Source of the DNA: Corynespora cassiicola
Taxonomy: Eukaryota > Ascomycota > Dothideomycetes > Pleosporales > Corynesporascaceae
Assembly (NCBI GenBank): GCA_022059125.1
Contig: JAEUWY010000023.1
Location: 1,426,001-1,490,000, forward strand
DNA length: 64,000 nucleotides
Direction: 5' to 3'
Both the position numbers and the translations under genes were made by a program. The notes beneath the pieces are model-generated. The model worked only from the letters and a program-made list of their open reading frames with translations. It was not told the DNA's origin and did no database searches. How positions within the stretch are numbered: position 1 is the first letter of the stretch; the number at the start of each line of letters is the position of its first letter. Shown here piece after piece: positions 48,615 through 59,690 of this stretch.

Positions 48615-50156
48615 CTACTCGCTATCGTCGTCATCGCTGCTACTGTCACTCTTTTCGGCTTCAATATCTTCCTCTTCTTCTACCTCGGGCGTGCCCGTCA
48701 TAGGGAATGCCTTTAGGCACGTGATGCGCGTTCCTGTTGAGTACGTCCCGAGCAGCTTTCCCACCTGTCTTGCGGTAAAGCCGGTTTTGCCCTTCCCCGC
48801 GTCCTCCTCGCCTGACATGCTCATCAGATCCAGGCCCCAGAAACGCACAGTGCCGTCGCTGCTTCCGGTGATGATAAGGATGTTTTCTTCGGTGGCGTTG
48901 GGCACATTGACGACGGTGAAATCCTTCACACGGCCCGTCAAGCCCGTCGCTGGGCCGCCGATCTGCGCAACTAAATTGCTGGACGGAACCTCATCCTTTG
49001 GATTTTCGGACGGGGTCGTGGAACTGGTGTCGTAGAGCAGGACCCTGCCATCCTCGGTGGACACCAGCAGCGTGTTCGGATGCGCCTCGGACTGCAGATA
49101 GTGCATTTGATGCACCTTTGTTCTGGGGGTGGGTAAAATCTTGGCCTTGGGCTTGCAGTCGACGCCGAAGACGACGACACCGCGCTCGAAGCCGACGGCG
49201 AACTCGTCGCCATCCTTGTCCCAGACAACGCGGCGGCCCTCCCCGGAGCCAAAGCGCCCCTCACCCACGGCGGAGAGAATGTCGCGGCCGAAATTCAGCA
49301 CGCCAGCCTTCTTACCCGTCACCAGATTCCAGAGACGCATGCACTTCTCGCCTTTGCCCACGCTGACCATGAGCTTCATGGACGGGTGCACGGCAAAGTC
49401 GTTGATGCCGGAGGGGACCTCGCCGGGGGCGGCAGTGTCGCCGCTGGGCCGACCCTGGGCCTTTGGGATGGGTGCTTTGATGGTCGACAGCGGGATCCAG
49501 TCCCTGGTCCGTGTGATGGCAATGGTGCTGTCCTCGGCGGAGCTTAGCAGCTTGCTGCGGGTCGGGAAGTAGAGGGCGGTGATGCTGGACGAGTGGTGGA
49601 GCAGCGAGCCGAGCTCCTTGTTCTTTGTGTTTTCGGCGATGGTGGTTCCATGGAGGGTGGGCAGCTGGGGCTTTGACTTGGAGGGGGCGGGTGGCGCGGT
49701 GGAGAGCGAGTAGAGATTGATGCGCTCGTCTGTGCTGCCGGTGGCGAGGACAATCTTGGACGACTCGTCGGTCTGGGGGGACAGGGCCAGGCAGCGAACG
49801 GCCGACGCGTGCGCATTGAACAGGAAGGTGTCTGCAAAGTCGACCTTGGGGTCGTCTCCAGGCTGGGCGGCGGCAAGCAGGTGGTGCGGGATGGCGGCGG
49901 TGAAGCCGTGCAGCGTCCGCTCGTAGGACCCCGTGACGACCTGGAATGTGGTCGTCTCGACGGTGCCTTCTCTTGCTGGGGCAGAGACGGTGGCAGTGGC
50001 AGCATGGTGGTGGTTTCTTTTATTCGCTGGCGTCTCCTTCCGGGCGGATTTCTGCTGGTGTTGCTTGGTCGCGGCGGGCGCAGCCTCGTCGTTGCGGCTC
50101 GTCAGCGCCTTTGCGGGCGCAGCACCGTCAGCTGCCTCTCTCTTGCGCTTGGCCAT
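48615..50156 (-). CDS. MAK11: WD40 ribosome-biogenesis protein Mak11 (PAK1IP1 homologue)
   Basis: Nucleolar WD-repeat protein needed for 60S subunit maturation; the human counterpart is PAK1IP1. A single exon encodes 513 residues. The N-terminus is lysine-rich (MAKRKREAADG) with nuclear-localisation character. Propeller blades can be followed as VVTGSYERTLHGF, AVRCLALSPQ ... VLATGSTDERINLYSL, LLHHSSSITALYFPTRSKLLSSAEDSTIAI, INDFAVHPSMKLMVSVGKGEKCMRLWNLVTGK, and later IITGSSDGTVRFWGL. The C-terminus is acidic (EVEEEEDIEAEKSDSSSDDDDSE), usual for this family. The gene is divergent from EAF1 with 322 bp between starts and convergent with VHC1. Confidence 0.92.
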   Translation of the reverse strand: MAKRKREAADGAAPAKALTSRNDEAAPAATKQHQQKSARKETPANKRNHHHAATATVSAPAREGTVETTTFQVVTGSYERTLHGFTAAIPHHLLAAAQPGDDPKVDFADTFLFNAHASAVRCLALSPQTDESSKIVLATGSTDERINLYSLSTAPPAPSKSKPQLPTLHGTTIAENTKNKELGSLLHHSSSITALYFPTRSKLLSSAEDSTIAITRTRDWIPLSTIKAPIPKAQGRPSGDTAAPGEVPSGINDFAVHPSMKLMVSVGKGEKCMRLWNLVTGKKAGVLNFGRDILSAVGEGRFGSGEGRRVVWDKDGDEFAVGFERGVVVFGVDCKPKAKILPTPRTKVHQMHYLQSEAHPNTLLVSTEDGRVLLYDTSSTTPSENPKDEVPSSNLVAQIGGPATGLTGRVKDFTVVNVPNATEENILIITGSSDGTVRFWGLDLMSMSGEEDAGKGKTGFTARQVGKLLGTYSTGTRITCLKAFPMTGTPEVEEEEDIEAEKSDSSSDDDDSE

Positions 50157-50478
50157 CTCTTTTTCGCGTCCGTTTCCCCGTGCAGCAGCGTCGTGTCAAG
50201 AGGCAGCAGCGCGCGGGCAGGCCGCGTCTGGAGGCTCGATTTTTTACTGCCGCGGCTAGGCCCAGGGCGGCTAGCGGCCGGCTTATCGCAGGCGGGCGGT
50301 GAACAGCGCGGTCTGCTTGGCCGCTCTCCCTTCTCTCACGAACTCTGCCCAAGTCCCCATCTGCCTGTGTATTGCCTACCACCGTTTCCATCAGCCATCC
50401 CCACAGCATCACCTCAAATCCATCACATTGGCGGCACTCGTGAAAAACGGATGTCGGCCACCGATCGTCGGTCCTCAT
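50157..50478. promoter_or_regulatory. Compact divergent promoter, MAK11 / EAF1
   Basis: 322 bp separate the start codons of a ribosome-assembly gene and a NuA4 histone-acetyltransferase platform gene. No TATA box is obvious; the left half is GC-rich. With so little space the two promoters probably share a nucleosome-depleted region. Confidence 0.65.
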
Positions 50479-53400
50479 ATGTCCCTCGACGGTCTTCGTG
50501 ATGCGTATTCCAGGGAGAAAAAGAATGAGATCGCGTGAGTAAAGTGCCCATTTCGCGCCGCACCCTGTTCCGCTCGCTTCTCTGCGTGCATGCGACACGC
50601 AAAAATCGCTCCGATTCGATTGTTTGCGCGTCGTGGTGCTGATATGGCGGTGCGCAGGAATTGCGAGCTCTCCCGCAAGCGCAAGTTGCGGGAGCTCTAC
50701 AGCTACACGGCGCTGCTGAACGCCGGGCACCCGCCCCAGGTGCACGACTGGGCCGTCGCCGACGAGCCCTCGGACAACGAGCAGCGCTTCCTCGACGAGA
50801 ATGACATTGCAAAGTACGTAGCCTTTCTTCTTGTTCTTCCCTTCTTTTTATTCGTCTATTTATTCTGCCCCGTCTACTGCCGTATGTTGCTGTCCGGCTG
50901 TCTTCTGTCGCGTGCACCCTCGCCGTCGCCCTCCCCCTCGCTCTCCCCGCCGCCCATTCCACTGACGTCTGATCGCGTTACAGAGGCCGCCGCTTCGACG
51001 ACTCCACCCTCCCCTATCCCGTCGTCATTGGGCAGCAGGCCGCATTACCACCCACCTTGCCCTTCCAAACCCCCGCGAAACCTAATTTCCTTGCCCTGCA
51101 AAAGCCATCGCCGTCGCCCGCCGTGTCTGGGCCCACCCTAGAGGAGCAGCTGCGCGCTGCCTCTGCCTCGCCATCTGTCGCGATCCAGCCGCTGCCGTCT
51201 GTAGAGACGCCGACCCACAAAGACGCCGCACCACCATCTAAGCAATCCCGACCCGCTGCTCAAGCCGGAAGCTCGTCGCGTCCTGGCCCGCCTGCTGTCG
51301 AAGAGGAGGTAGCAAACGGTACTGCCGCCGAGCTACGCCTGTCGCCCCGCGCTCAACCGTCCGATGCACCTGCCGTCCAGGCCACGGGGACTCAAGAGGA
51401 GGCCGTTGCCGACGGTCCGTCAGTCGACCCCAAGGATGCAGTGCCGCCCACTGCCGAGGATGCTGCTGCGTTGCTCGACGATTCGCTGCCGGCCGCCAAC
51501 GTAGAGAAGAAACCAAAGCCCCCCAAGACTGTCCATCTGCCTCCCCAAGACGTGCAAGAGGCGAAATTGCAAGAGACGGAGCGGAGATTGGAAAAGATGG
51601 CGGAAAAGGAGCGGAAGGAGGACGAGAAGCCGGCCCTGTCAAATGCGAACGGTTCCACGGACTTCGTTTCCTCTCCATCGTCGACGGTTGGCCCCTACTC
51701 GCAAGCGACGCCCCATGCCCCTCACCATTCGCCTGACACCAGCCCTGATACGGAGCATTTCCAGGACACCGTGCCGCCCCCTATACACAACGGATCCGCC
51801 GTGGACGAGGCTGCACAACAGGCAAAAGACGAGCATGAGCGCGCACTGCAAGTTCAAATGCAAGAGGCTCGGGAAAGGGCACGCGCTGAGGGCTCAGCGA
51901 CGCCCGAGGTCGAGAAACAGATAGCTGATGAGCAGGCCATACGGCTTGCGCGGGACGGAAAGGGCCGTTTGACAGAAATGGAGCCCGCCTCAGTACCACG
52001 GTCGTTGACAGAACACGCAGAGGAGGTTGTGAGGCAAAGCAGGCCAGACCCTCCCGCTGTAGAGACCGTAGACGACAAAAATTCACATGCTCCCGCCGCA
52101 GATTCACTCCCAACACCCACCACGACAGCGCCTGAGCCCTCGACTGAGACGAACGAACACATATCTGCACACCACCGAGAATCCACACCACTGGGCCCCG
52201 AGCACCCTACCCCGCCCGCTGATGTTGACATGGAAGACGCCCCACTTCCAGTCAAGGAACACGGCCAGGCTGCATCGCAGCGTCAGTCCCAACAACCAGA
52301 GCGCATGACAACACGGGTTGCCTCGGGTGCGATCCGACAAAAATCTGTCTCTGAAATCATAAGCGAAAATACGGTCGCGCGATCAGTTCTCACACCTCAA
52401 GCAAGCAACCTGTCGACTTCTCTGAGTCCTGTGCGGCCTCGCTCCCAGGGCCAAAACAAAAAGGAAATCTCGACCGTCATCTTTGCCAAGTCGGATGCAA
52501 GTCGCTCCAGCAAGACTCTGCAACTACACAACGAAGACTATGCGTCGCTTCAGGGTGCCTCGCAAGATTCGAGTCGAGACTATCTTGAGGGCTTGTTCAA
52601 GTATCAAGCGCACCACCCGCCGCGTTCGGTGCCGCTTCAGGAGCTTGTCAATTCTGCCCGCAAAACGCTGTCAACTGCCGGCACGCTTGCGATGATCCGG
52701 GAGCATCAAGACTACAAAATCCTCAAGAGGGTCTATCAGCTTCAGAATGCGAACAGATGGTCTCTACGCCAATTACTCAAGTCAGCGGAGCCAGAGCGAC
52801 CTTTTACTCATCAAGACCACCTCCTTAGTGAGATGAAATGGATGCATACAGATTTCAAGGAGGAGAGGAAGTGGAAGAGAGCGCTGGCGGCTTCTTTTGC
52901 AGGGTGGTGTGCGGAATACGTGAATGCCAGTCCCGACGAACAAGCTTCGCTTCGCATAATGGCACGAGTGCCGAAACAGGCATCGAAAGAAAATATTGGG
53001 GACGAAGACATGAACGACGCTCCCACTCCGGACCTTGTAGGAGCGAATGAGACGGAGAGCGAGTCATTTGCCGATGACGACGAACTTCTCCCTCCATTCG
53101 AGTCTAATCCACCTGCTGGATTATTCTCTCTGGGCTTCAACGAGGTCGTCATGAAAATGGACCGTACGCCAGCTAGCGAGGCTATGCTACGAGAGCTTCC
53201 TATGTATGAGCCGATGCTCGAAGGCGCGAGCGATATCACACCGGCATCGTTCTGTGAGCCACCGATTCTGCCCGTGTCCAAATTCGTCAATGGCAAGCTC
53301 GTCTCCCAGATCCGCGGCCCACCCAAGAAGCGCAGTCGCTACGACTATGATTCTGAAGACGAGCCCTCGTCCCCACCGAGTAGAGCAGGAACGTCCGCAG

Positions 53401-55271
53401 AACATTCCATGCCATCTACGCCCGGCCGAAGACTGTATCATCGAAACGATCTTCCCCCTGAGATGAGCGATGTTGCACTGTTCAACCCTGAGAACCGCCA
53501 TGTCCGCGATCGACTACAAGCAGCGCATCAATTCCGGCCACCAACTGAGTTTCCTATGCCAGCTGTGTCGTTCTTTGAGAATCGAAATTCCTCTCAATGG
53601 TTATGGGAAGAAGACCAGAAACTGCGGGCGTTGGTAAAAGAATATACCTTCAACTGGTCTCTGGTCGCCCAGCAACTGGCACTGCCATCGATGTTCGTTT
53701 CTGGTTCTGGTCGGCGAACCCCTTGGGAATGTTTTGAACGTTGGGTACAGCTGGAAGGATTGCCTGCCGAGATGTCGAAGACTCAATATTTCCGGACGTA
53801 CCAGACTCGCCTGGAACAAGCACAGCGATCTGTCATGGCACTGCACCAGGCCGCGCAGCAGCAAGCTCAACAAGCGGTTCAATCAGGCCAAAATGTTCCA
53901 ACTCAACCACGGAGACGCACAACTCAGCCCATTCGTGTGGAGAGGAGGCGAGAAAACCGACATCTTGCCATCATCGATGGGATGCGTAAACTGGCCCGCA
54001 AGCGGGAGTCACAGGCGCACAAGCAAAATGAACAGCAGAAAGCGGCAGCGCTTAGGAAGCAGGTTCATGAGCCTGCCCCGCCGAAGACCAACGTCCACAC
54101 CCCACAGGAATTCAGTAGAATCAGGTGGGAGCGCGAGGAGAAGATGCGACAAAGAGTGCAGCAGCAGAACGAGATCAACGCCCGGGTAAGTGAGCGTGAC
54201 AAGACTGTCATACACTCAACTGATGTCCCTTCGCAGCAAATGGCAGCTCAGCGGCAAGCCCAAATGCAGGCTCAAGCCGGTATGGCCAATGGCGTCAATC
54301 CAGGCCAACGCAATGGAACACCGAATAGCAACCCCGGCGTTCCTACACCAATGGCTAACTCGTCTCATGTTCAGGGCAACCATCAGCACCCGGCTTCTAC
54401 TCCAAACGCAGCCATGGCGGCTCGCGCCCATCAGGGACAACAAGCCATGCCAGGCAACTTCTCCAATGGGAATATGTCGGGCATGTCTATGGGAAACACC
54501 GGTGTCCCACAGGCACAGATGCAGGCGACCATGCAGAATCAACGCATGCCCCCTCCGGATCAAGTACGAATGGCCATGCAACGAGGACAATTTCCAAACT
54601 CTAACCAGCACCAATTCCAGCTACAGCAGCAACAAATCAACATGGCCAGTAATATTACCCAAGGTATGGGCATGAACAACATGCCGAACGCGAACATGAT
54701 GGCATCTATGTCCGGGCACAACATGAACGGCAACATGAATGGATCCATGAATGGTATGAATAACAACGCCGGCTCTCCGAGACTGAACCAAGTCAACCAG
54801 AATATGCAAAGCCCAGCGCGTCCCCTGTCCAGTGGGCATATGCCCCAACTTCTACAAATCCAAAACCAATTGAAGTCACAGCATCCAGAGTGGACGCCAG
54901 AGCATCTCTTCAAGGCGGCATCAGAACAACTCAACCGGTATCTAGCAAAGCAGCGCGCTTCGGCCATGAATGCAGCGGCGGGCTCCTCTGGAATGAGTCA
55001 AAGCCCTCAGATTGGAAACGGCGTTTACCTCCAAAATGGCGTTTCGCCCAATAGTCCCTCCCCGAATGCTGTGCAGAATTATCAGCAACAACTGGTGCAA
55101 CAGCAGCGGATGATGAGCCAGCAGAGACAGCAGGCGCAGCAGGCACAGCAGGCACAGCAAGCAAACAGCCCAGGTTTGAACGCCCGACCGCCGAGTAGGA
55201 GTGCCACGCCACAGAATCCTCAGATGCAACAGAGTCCCGGATTGCAGCAAGCTCAGTTGAACAGGACTTGA
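50479..55271 (+). CDS. EAF1: NuA4 histone acetyltransferase platform subunit Eaf1/Vid21
   Basis: Nuclear scaffold of the NuA4 complex, which acetylates histones H4 and H2A. Exons 50479-50534, 50658-50813, 50984-54185 and 54237-55271 encode 1,482 residues. Exon 1 and exon 2 join at LRDAYSREKKNEIANCELSR followed by KRKLRELYSY, typical of the N-terminus. Next is a long acidic/Pro-rich region. An HSA domain lies at about residues 640-715 (LSEMKWMHTDFKEERKWKRALAASFAGW), which binds actin and Arp4. A SANT/Myb domain follows at about 930-990 (WLWEEDQKLRALVKEYTFNWSLVAQQL). The C-terminal 350 residues are rich in Gln, Asn, Met, Gly and Ser. A 51-nt stop-free GT..AG segment at 54186-54236 (GTAAGT donor, CAACTGAT branch) is best read as an intron; if retained it adds 17 in-frame residues. 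Confidence 0.94.
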
Positions 55272-56907
55272 ACGGTGAGGTGAAAGGGCGTGATATGACA
55301 TTCATACCACTTTGTATATATCTTTTAATGATTTGTTCTTTCTCCACTGCTTTGATTCATGGATAGGCAGGATTGAGCGGATGGAAGGAACTCTCGGAAT
55401 GGGTGTGCCGAGTCTTTGAGAAGAAGATGGCAAAACGGTTGGAAGCAAGGTGTTTTTAAGGCGTTTTCTGCGTGTTCGCGCTCGAGCCATTTGGGATGAA
55501 TGATTGGTTTTACGGATGGGTTGGGCGATAGCTGCTGGGTGTTTTGGTCGTTGGCTGGTTGGGGAGCACAGTGTTCTATCCCTGTCCCCTTCTCCCTGGA
55601 TGAGACTCTAGGTAGTGGGGGGTTTATGGCAAGCATGGTAGAAATCTCTGGATATCAGAGTTGCTTGACGAGATCGTCGAGTAAGTTAGCACACATTGAC
55701 TGTTGCTTCTTAAGTCGCGAGTACTCTATACTCTTAATGCTTCTCGTGGGAACAGCTCGTGGCAGGTTGAAGAGATTGGTCTGCGGTATGTGCACGGGCC
55801 ATGGCTTTTTTTCGGGAGGGTTACGATATAAGTTGCTTGAAGATGGTATGGAAAGAAGTGTGCCCATCGAGCTCAAAATTTATTGTAAGACTAGATACCA
55901 GCCATCATTCTAGGCCTTTGGCAAGATGAGACCTACACTAGAGACAACTGAGAGTGGCAGAAGCTTTGCAAAGTGTTCACGATTAAGTTTGCAAAAAGAA
56001 ACATTGGAACAGAAAAAGGTTTCGAGATGTAAACGACAACCTTAAAAGCAGAAACTCACAGCATCATCTAGCCTCCCAGATATGCCAAACTACTGGATTC
56101 AGAGTGCTGAACAGTGTCGCAGATGTTTTGTTTAGCAGGCACTACCAATTAGGGCTCATATTTGAGGGAGTTTGTAGCTAGACTCCAGCCCAGATGACCA
56201 ATGCATACCATTGTCAATGTTTGAGAATACCAATCTCAACCTTCAATTCCCGGAAGAACGACGGGATATGTTTTCCTGTAACCGCCAGTCTGTTTTAAAC
56301 GAACCCGCAGACGAAATGCGCCGACTGTTATAGTATCTGGCGAGCTGGATGTTTATTCGTTCGGTATTCTGGTCACGTATTGCGCCGTCATGCCCATCAT
56401 CTTTGGCCCTATTGGGAGAAATCTTGATTGTCTGGTGCCGAAGGAATAGAATCTGTCACTAGGCTCAAAATTTTAATTTCTAAACGATTATGCATTGCGC
56501 AGCTGTAAAGACCAAGATCTTGAGTGCTTAAAAAGATTCACTTGGTCTCCTCTATGCAAGGTAGGTACATGGCCAACGACGTCTGGTTAGGGGCTAAAGT
56601 GCAATACAGATTGATGATGCACCCGAGCAGATTGACCTAGCAAAAATTATCGTTTGATTGCTGCCACTAGAAAACAAGAAGACAATACTAAGACGGAAAT
56701 CTTTCAAGCGGGAATCCAATGTCTTGACATTGTTGTTGATTCAAAGGAGGCCATCCCCCAGCCAATCCGCGATGTTCGCGGCCGCTCCCTTGCCCCACCA
56801 TGCCCGCCCACTTCAGCGAACTTCAGCTCGCCCTCATCGGCCTCGCCTCTCTCCTCTACACAACCCTTCACGCCTATTTCCAGTCTCGTAACCGTGCCAC
56901 CGCAAGC
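55272..56907. other. Long intergenic region, no supported gene
   Basis: The EAF1 3' flank and RAM2 promoter. It is AT-rich from about 55900 to 56640 with stops in all frames, similar in composition to unconstrained DNA. A 137-codon frame at 55500-55913 has no domain. The alternative RAM2 start at 56800 lies inside this interval. Confidence 0.5.
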
Positions 56908-58050
56908 ATGGCGCTAGAGAGGAACTACTCCGAGAATCCCGCCTGGGCCGACATCGAGCCACTCCCACAGGATGACGGTGGGCTGCACCCGCTGGCGGCA
57001 ATCGCATACACGGACGAATACAGCGAGGCCATGAGCTACCTGCGCGCCGTAATGGCCAAGAATGAATTTTCCGAGCGTGTGCTGGACCTCACAGACCACA
57101 TCATCTCCATGAACCCAGCCCACTATACCGTGTGGTTAGTCCCAAGAGCTACCCCCCTCCACACCTCCGTGCATGCGACGCACCTCAACGCCCAGACTGA
57201 CATATCCAACCCCCTCAGGCTCTACCGCGCCAAAACGATTCGCGAAACCAAATCGTCGCTGCAGGACGAAATCGCCTGGCTTAACCCCACGGCGCTGCGC
57301 CATCTCAAAAACTACCAGATCTGGCACCATCGCCAGACCATCATCGAGCAGATCGGCTCGCCCGACGGAGAGCCCGACTTTATAAACACCATGCTGGAGC
57401 AGGACTCGAAGAACTACCACGTCTGGAGCTACAGGCAGTGGCTCGTGAAACGCTTCAAGCTGTTCGACGACCCCGGGGAGCTCGAGTGGACTGAGGGCAT
57501 GATTGAGGTTGATGTTAGGAATAACTCGGCCTGGAATCATCGCTGGTTCTTGGTTGTGGGTGGGCGCGATGGGACAGCTCTGAGTGAGGATGTTGTCAAG
57601 AGGGAGATGGGGTGAGTCTTGCCCTTTTCATTCCATTCCATTCATTGCATTGCATTGCATTTGCCGAGACGAATGCGTACTCTATATATGGAAATTTCGG
57701 AAACCTGACTGCATCGCTCCAGCTACGCAAAGCGCGCGATCCGACGGGCACCACAGAACCAGAGCCCCTGGAACTATCTTCGCGGCATTGTTCGCCATGC
57801 AAAACTGCCGTTGGCCTCGCTCCAGGACTTTGCCAACGAGTTTGCGGACCTGCAGAGGCCTGATGACATATATTCGAGCCATGCCCTGGACCTACTGGCA
57901 GATGTGTATGCCGAGGAGGGGAACAGCAGGGAACAGGCCATCAAGGCCCTCGACCTCCTCGCAGACAAGTATGATCCCATCCGCGCGCAGTACTGGAACT
58001 ACAGGAAGGAGCAGCTTGGCCAAGCCGAGGGCGCGACTGCAGCTGCTTGA
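56908..58050 (+). CDS. RAM2: Protein farnesyltransferase/geranylgeranyltransferase type I alpha subunit
   Basis: Cytosolic alpha subunit shared by the two CaaX prenyltransferases, which attach farnesyl or geranylgeranyl groups to Ras and Rho proteins and mating pheromone. Exons 56908-57134, 57219-57611 and 57723-58050 encode 315 residues. The N-terminus WADIEPLPQDDGGLHPLAAIAYT is conserved. Prenyltransferase alpha repeats can be seen at NPAHYTVWLYRAK, LKNYQIWHHRQ, DSKNYHVWSYRQWLV, VRNNSAWNHRWF and PQNQSPWNYLRG. Start 56908 is chosen because it precedes the conserved region by few residues. An in-frame ATG at 56800 adds 36 residues containing a hydrophobic stretch (LALIGLASLLYTTLHAYF) not expected in this soluble enzyme. 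Intron 1 (57135-57218) is 84 nt and stop-free. Confidence 0.94.
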
Positions 58051-58327
58051 AATGGCATAGCATGAAAGCGCATGGCGAAACCGCACGCCATCTGCATTGA
58101 TACCCGGGCGGCGTTTGGGGTCTTGAAAAAGGGAACTTGGGAGGCGATAGATGGCACAAGGCGAAGCTTGTAGTCTCAAGGAAGATTGTATAAATTGAAA
58201 TAAGATTGTCATTATTGGCCATTGCCCCGATTATCGATATCTACGTAGAGCCGCCCAACGCCCGCATGCCGGAAAGAGATGGTAAGAGAAAAAAAAAAAA
58301 GGGAAAGGCTTGAAGTGCCTTGTTCCC
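58051..58327. other. Gap between convergent genes
   Basis: 277 bp holding the 3' ends of RAM2 and the dehydratase gene. It includes an A-run near 58289; no gene seen. Confidence 0.5.
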
Positions 58328-59690
58328 CTAAGCCGGGATCGTAACGGCGCTGGGAACGGAGATGACGCCGTTTCCGAAGTCTCCCTTTTTCTTCTCGACG
58401 ACGTAGCTGTACTCTTCCCTCCACTTGGCCAGCATGTCGACCGTCACGTTGCTGCCGCCGCACAGCACGATGACGACCTTGTCATCCGGGCGCACCCTGC
58501 GGCCCAGCGCGCGCTCCAACTTGCCGTCGTAGCAAAGGGCGACGTTGATGCCGCACGCCATCTCGACCATGATGCGCTCGTCGTCTGCGAGCCGCCAGCA
58601 GCCCATGGCAGCTTCCGCATCAGACAGCACGACGGAGCGCATGTTGGGGCGCATGGCGTAGTCGAGGGTGCGCTGGGTAACACGGACGCAGCCAAGGCTA
58701 GTAGCCTGGGTGGTGATTTCGGGGAGAGTGACAAGCTCACGGGCCTGGATGGCGGCGGCGAGGGAGGCGGCGCCATCCGTCTCGGTGGCAAGGACAGTGG
58801 TCGTTTCAGACATGCCCAGGTCGTCGAGAGCCATGCCGATGCCGTTGAGCAGGCCGCCGCCACCTACCGAGCAGATGACGACGTCTGGGGCAGCGCCGCC
58901 GGGCATCTGAGCGGCGAGCTCGTGCATGACGGTGGAGTTGCCTTCCCAGATATCTGGGTGGTCGAAGGGGGGAGTGTAGATGGCGGCATCGCCGGCCTAG
59001 AGGGGGAGGGTGTGAGCTTCTGATAGATGGTTGTTGGTGTGAAGGGGGGAAAGGGGTTTTTACCTTGACCATGACTTCCTTCCTCAAGAAGGTATCCGCA
59101 TCCTTCCACGTAGCTCCGTGCTGCAAGACCTCATAGGCACCTGCGGCCCTGAGTTTTGCGACCATGAGCGGCTTGGTGGAGAGGGGCACCACGACGGTGC
59201 AGGGCAGGCCCAGGCTGCGGGATGCGTGGACGGCGGCGAGACCGGCATTGCCGCCAGACGAGGCGAAGATGTGGGGAGTGACGATGTCGGCGGGGATCTC
59301 AGCTAGACGCTTGAGGATGTAGTGGCCAATGCCTCTGGGATGAAGTCAGTATGGTTGTATCATACATGGGCGCCTGGGGGTACCTAGGCAGGCCGAGGAC
59401 GTACCGTGACTTGAAAGAGCCCGACGGCTGGGTATTCTCCAGCTTGAGGAAGATTCTGCTTCTACGATTTAGAAGTGCTTATTCTGGTGCGGCATGCAGG
59501 TCGCAGAGGGCGGGGGTGTGGGTGGGTGGCATGAGGCAGCTCAGTGATGGTGGGCAGGGGGAGGGGGCAGTGGGAAAGTGTGACCGTACCATCCCGCAGC
59601 TTGAGACAAGGCATACGACTCGACGAGCGGGGTCTCGACATAGGGCTTCTGCTGCTCCCCGGCGGCGATGACGGACTCGGAGACGGTCAT
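58328..59690 (-). CDS. CHA1: L-serine/L-threonine dehydratase, PLP-dependent (Cha1-like)
   Basis: Catabolic deaminase converting serine to pyruvate and threonine to 2-oxobutyrate with release of ammonia; pyridoxal-phosphate fold type II. Exons 59690-59590, 59458-59405, 59334-59064 and 58996-58328 encode 364 residues. PLP lysine is in SGSFKSRG (exon 2/3 junction), preceded by LKLENTQP. The phosphate loop and asparagine are in ASSGGNAGLA. GGGGLLNGIG contacts the cofactor phosphate, and CGGSNV is the C-terminal ring contact. The phase-correct acceptor for exon 2 is the AAG at 59459; other nearby AGs make a stop. A GATAAAAGG element about 90 bp upstream of the ATG is a candidate core promoter. 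No ACT regulatory domain, which separates it from the biosynthetic threonine deaminase Ilv1. It is most like Cha1 and mammalian serine dehydratase. Confidence 0.93.

Noticed and set aside
54186..54236. Reading EAF1 as one uninterrupted exon to 55271
   Set aside because: Strong donor, branch and acceptor make a 51-nt intron more likely, although the frame stays open either way.
58310..59023. 237-codon plus-strand frame opposite the dehydratase
   Set aside because: Antisense shadow of a well-supported gene.
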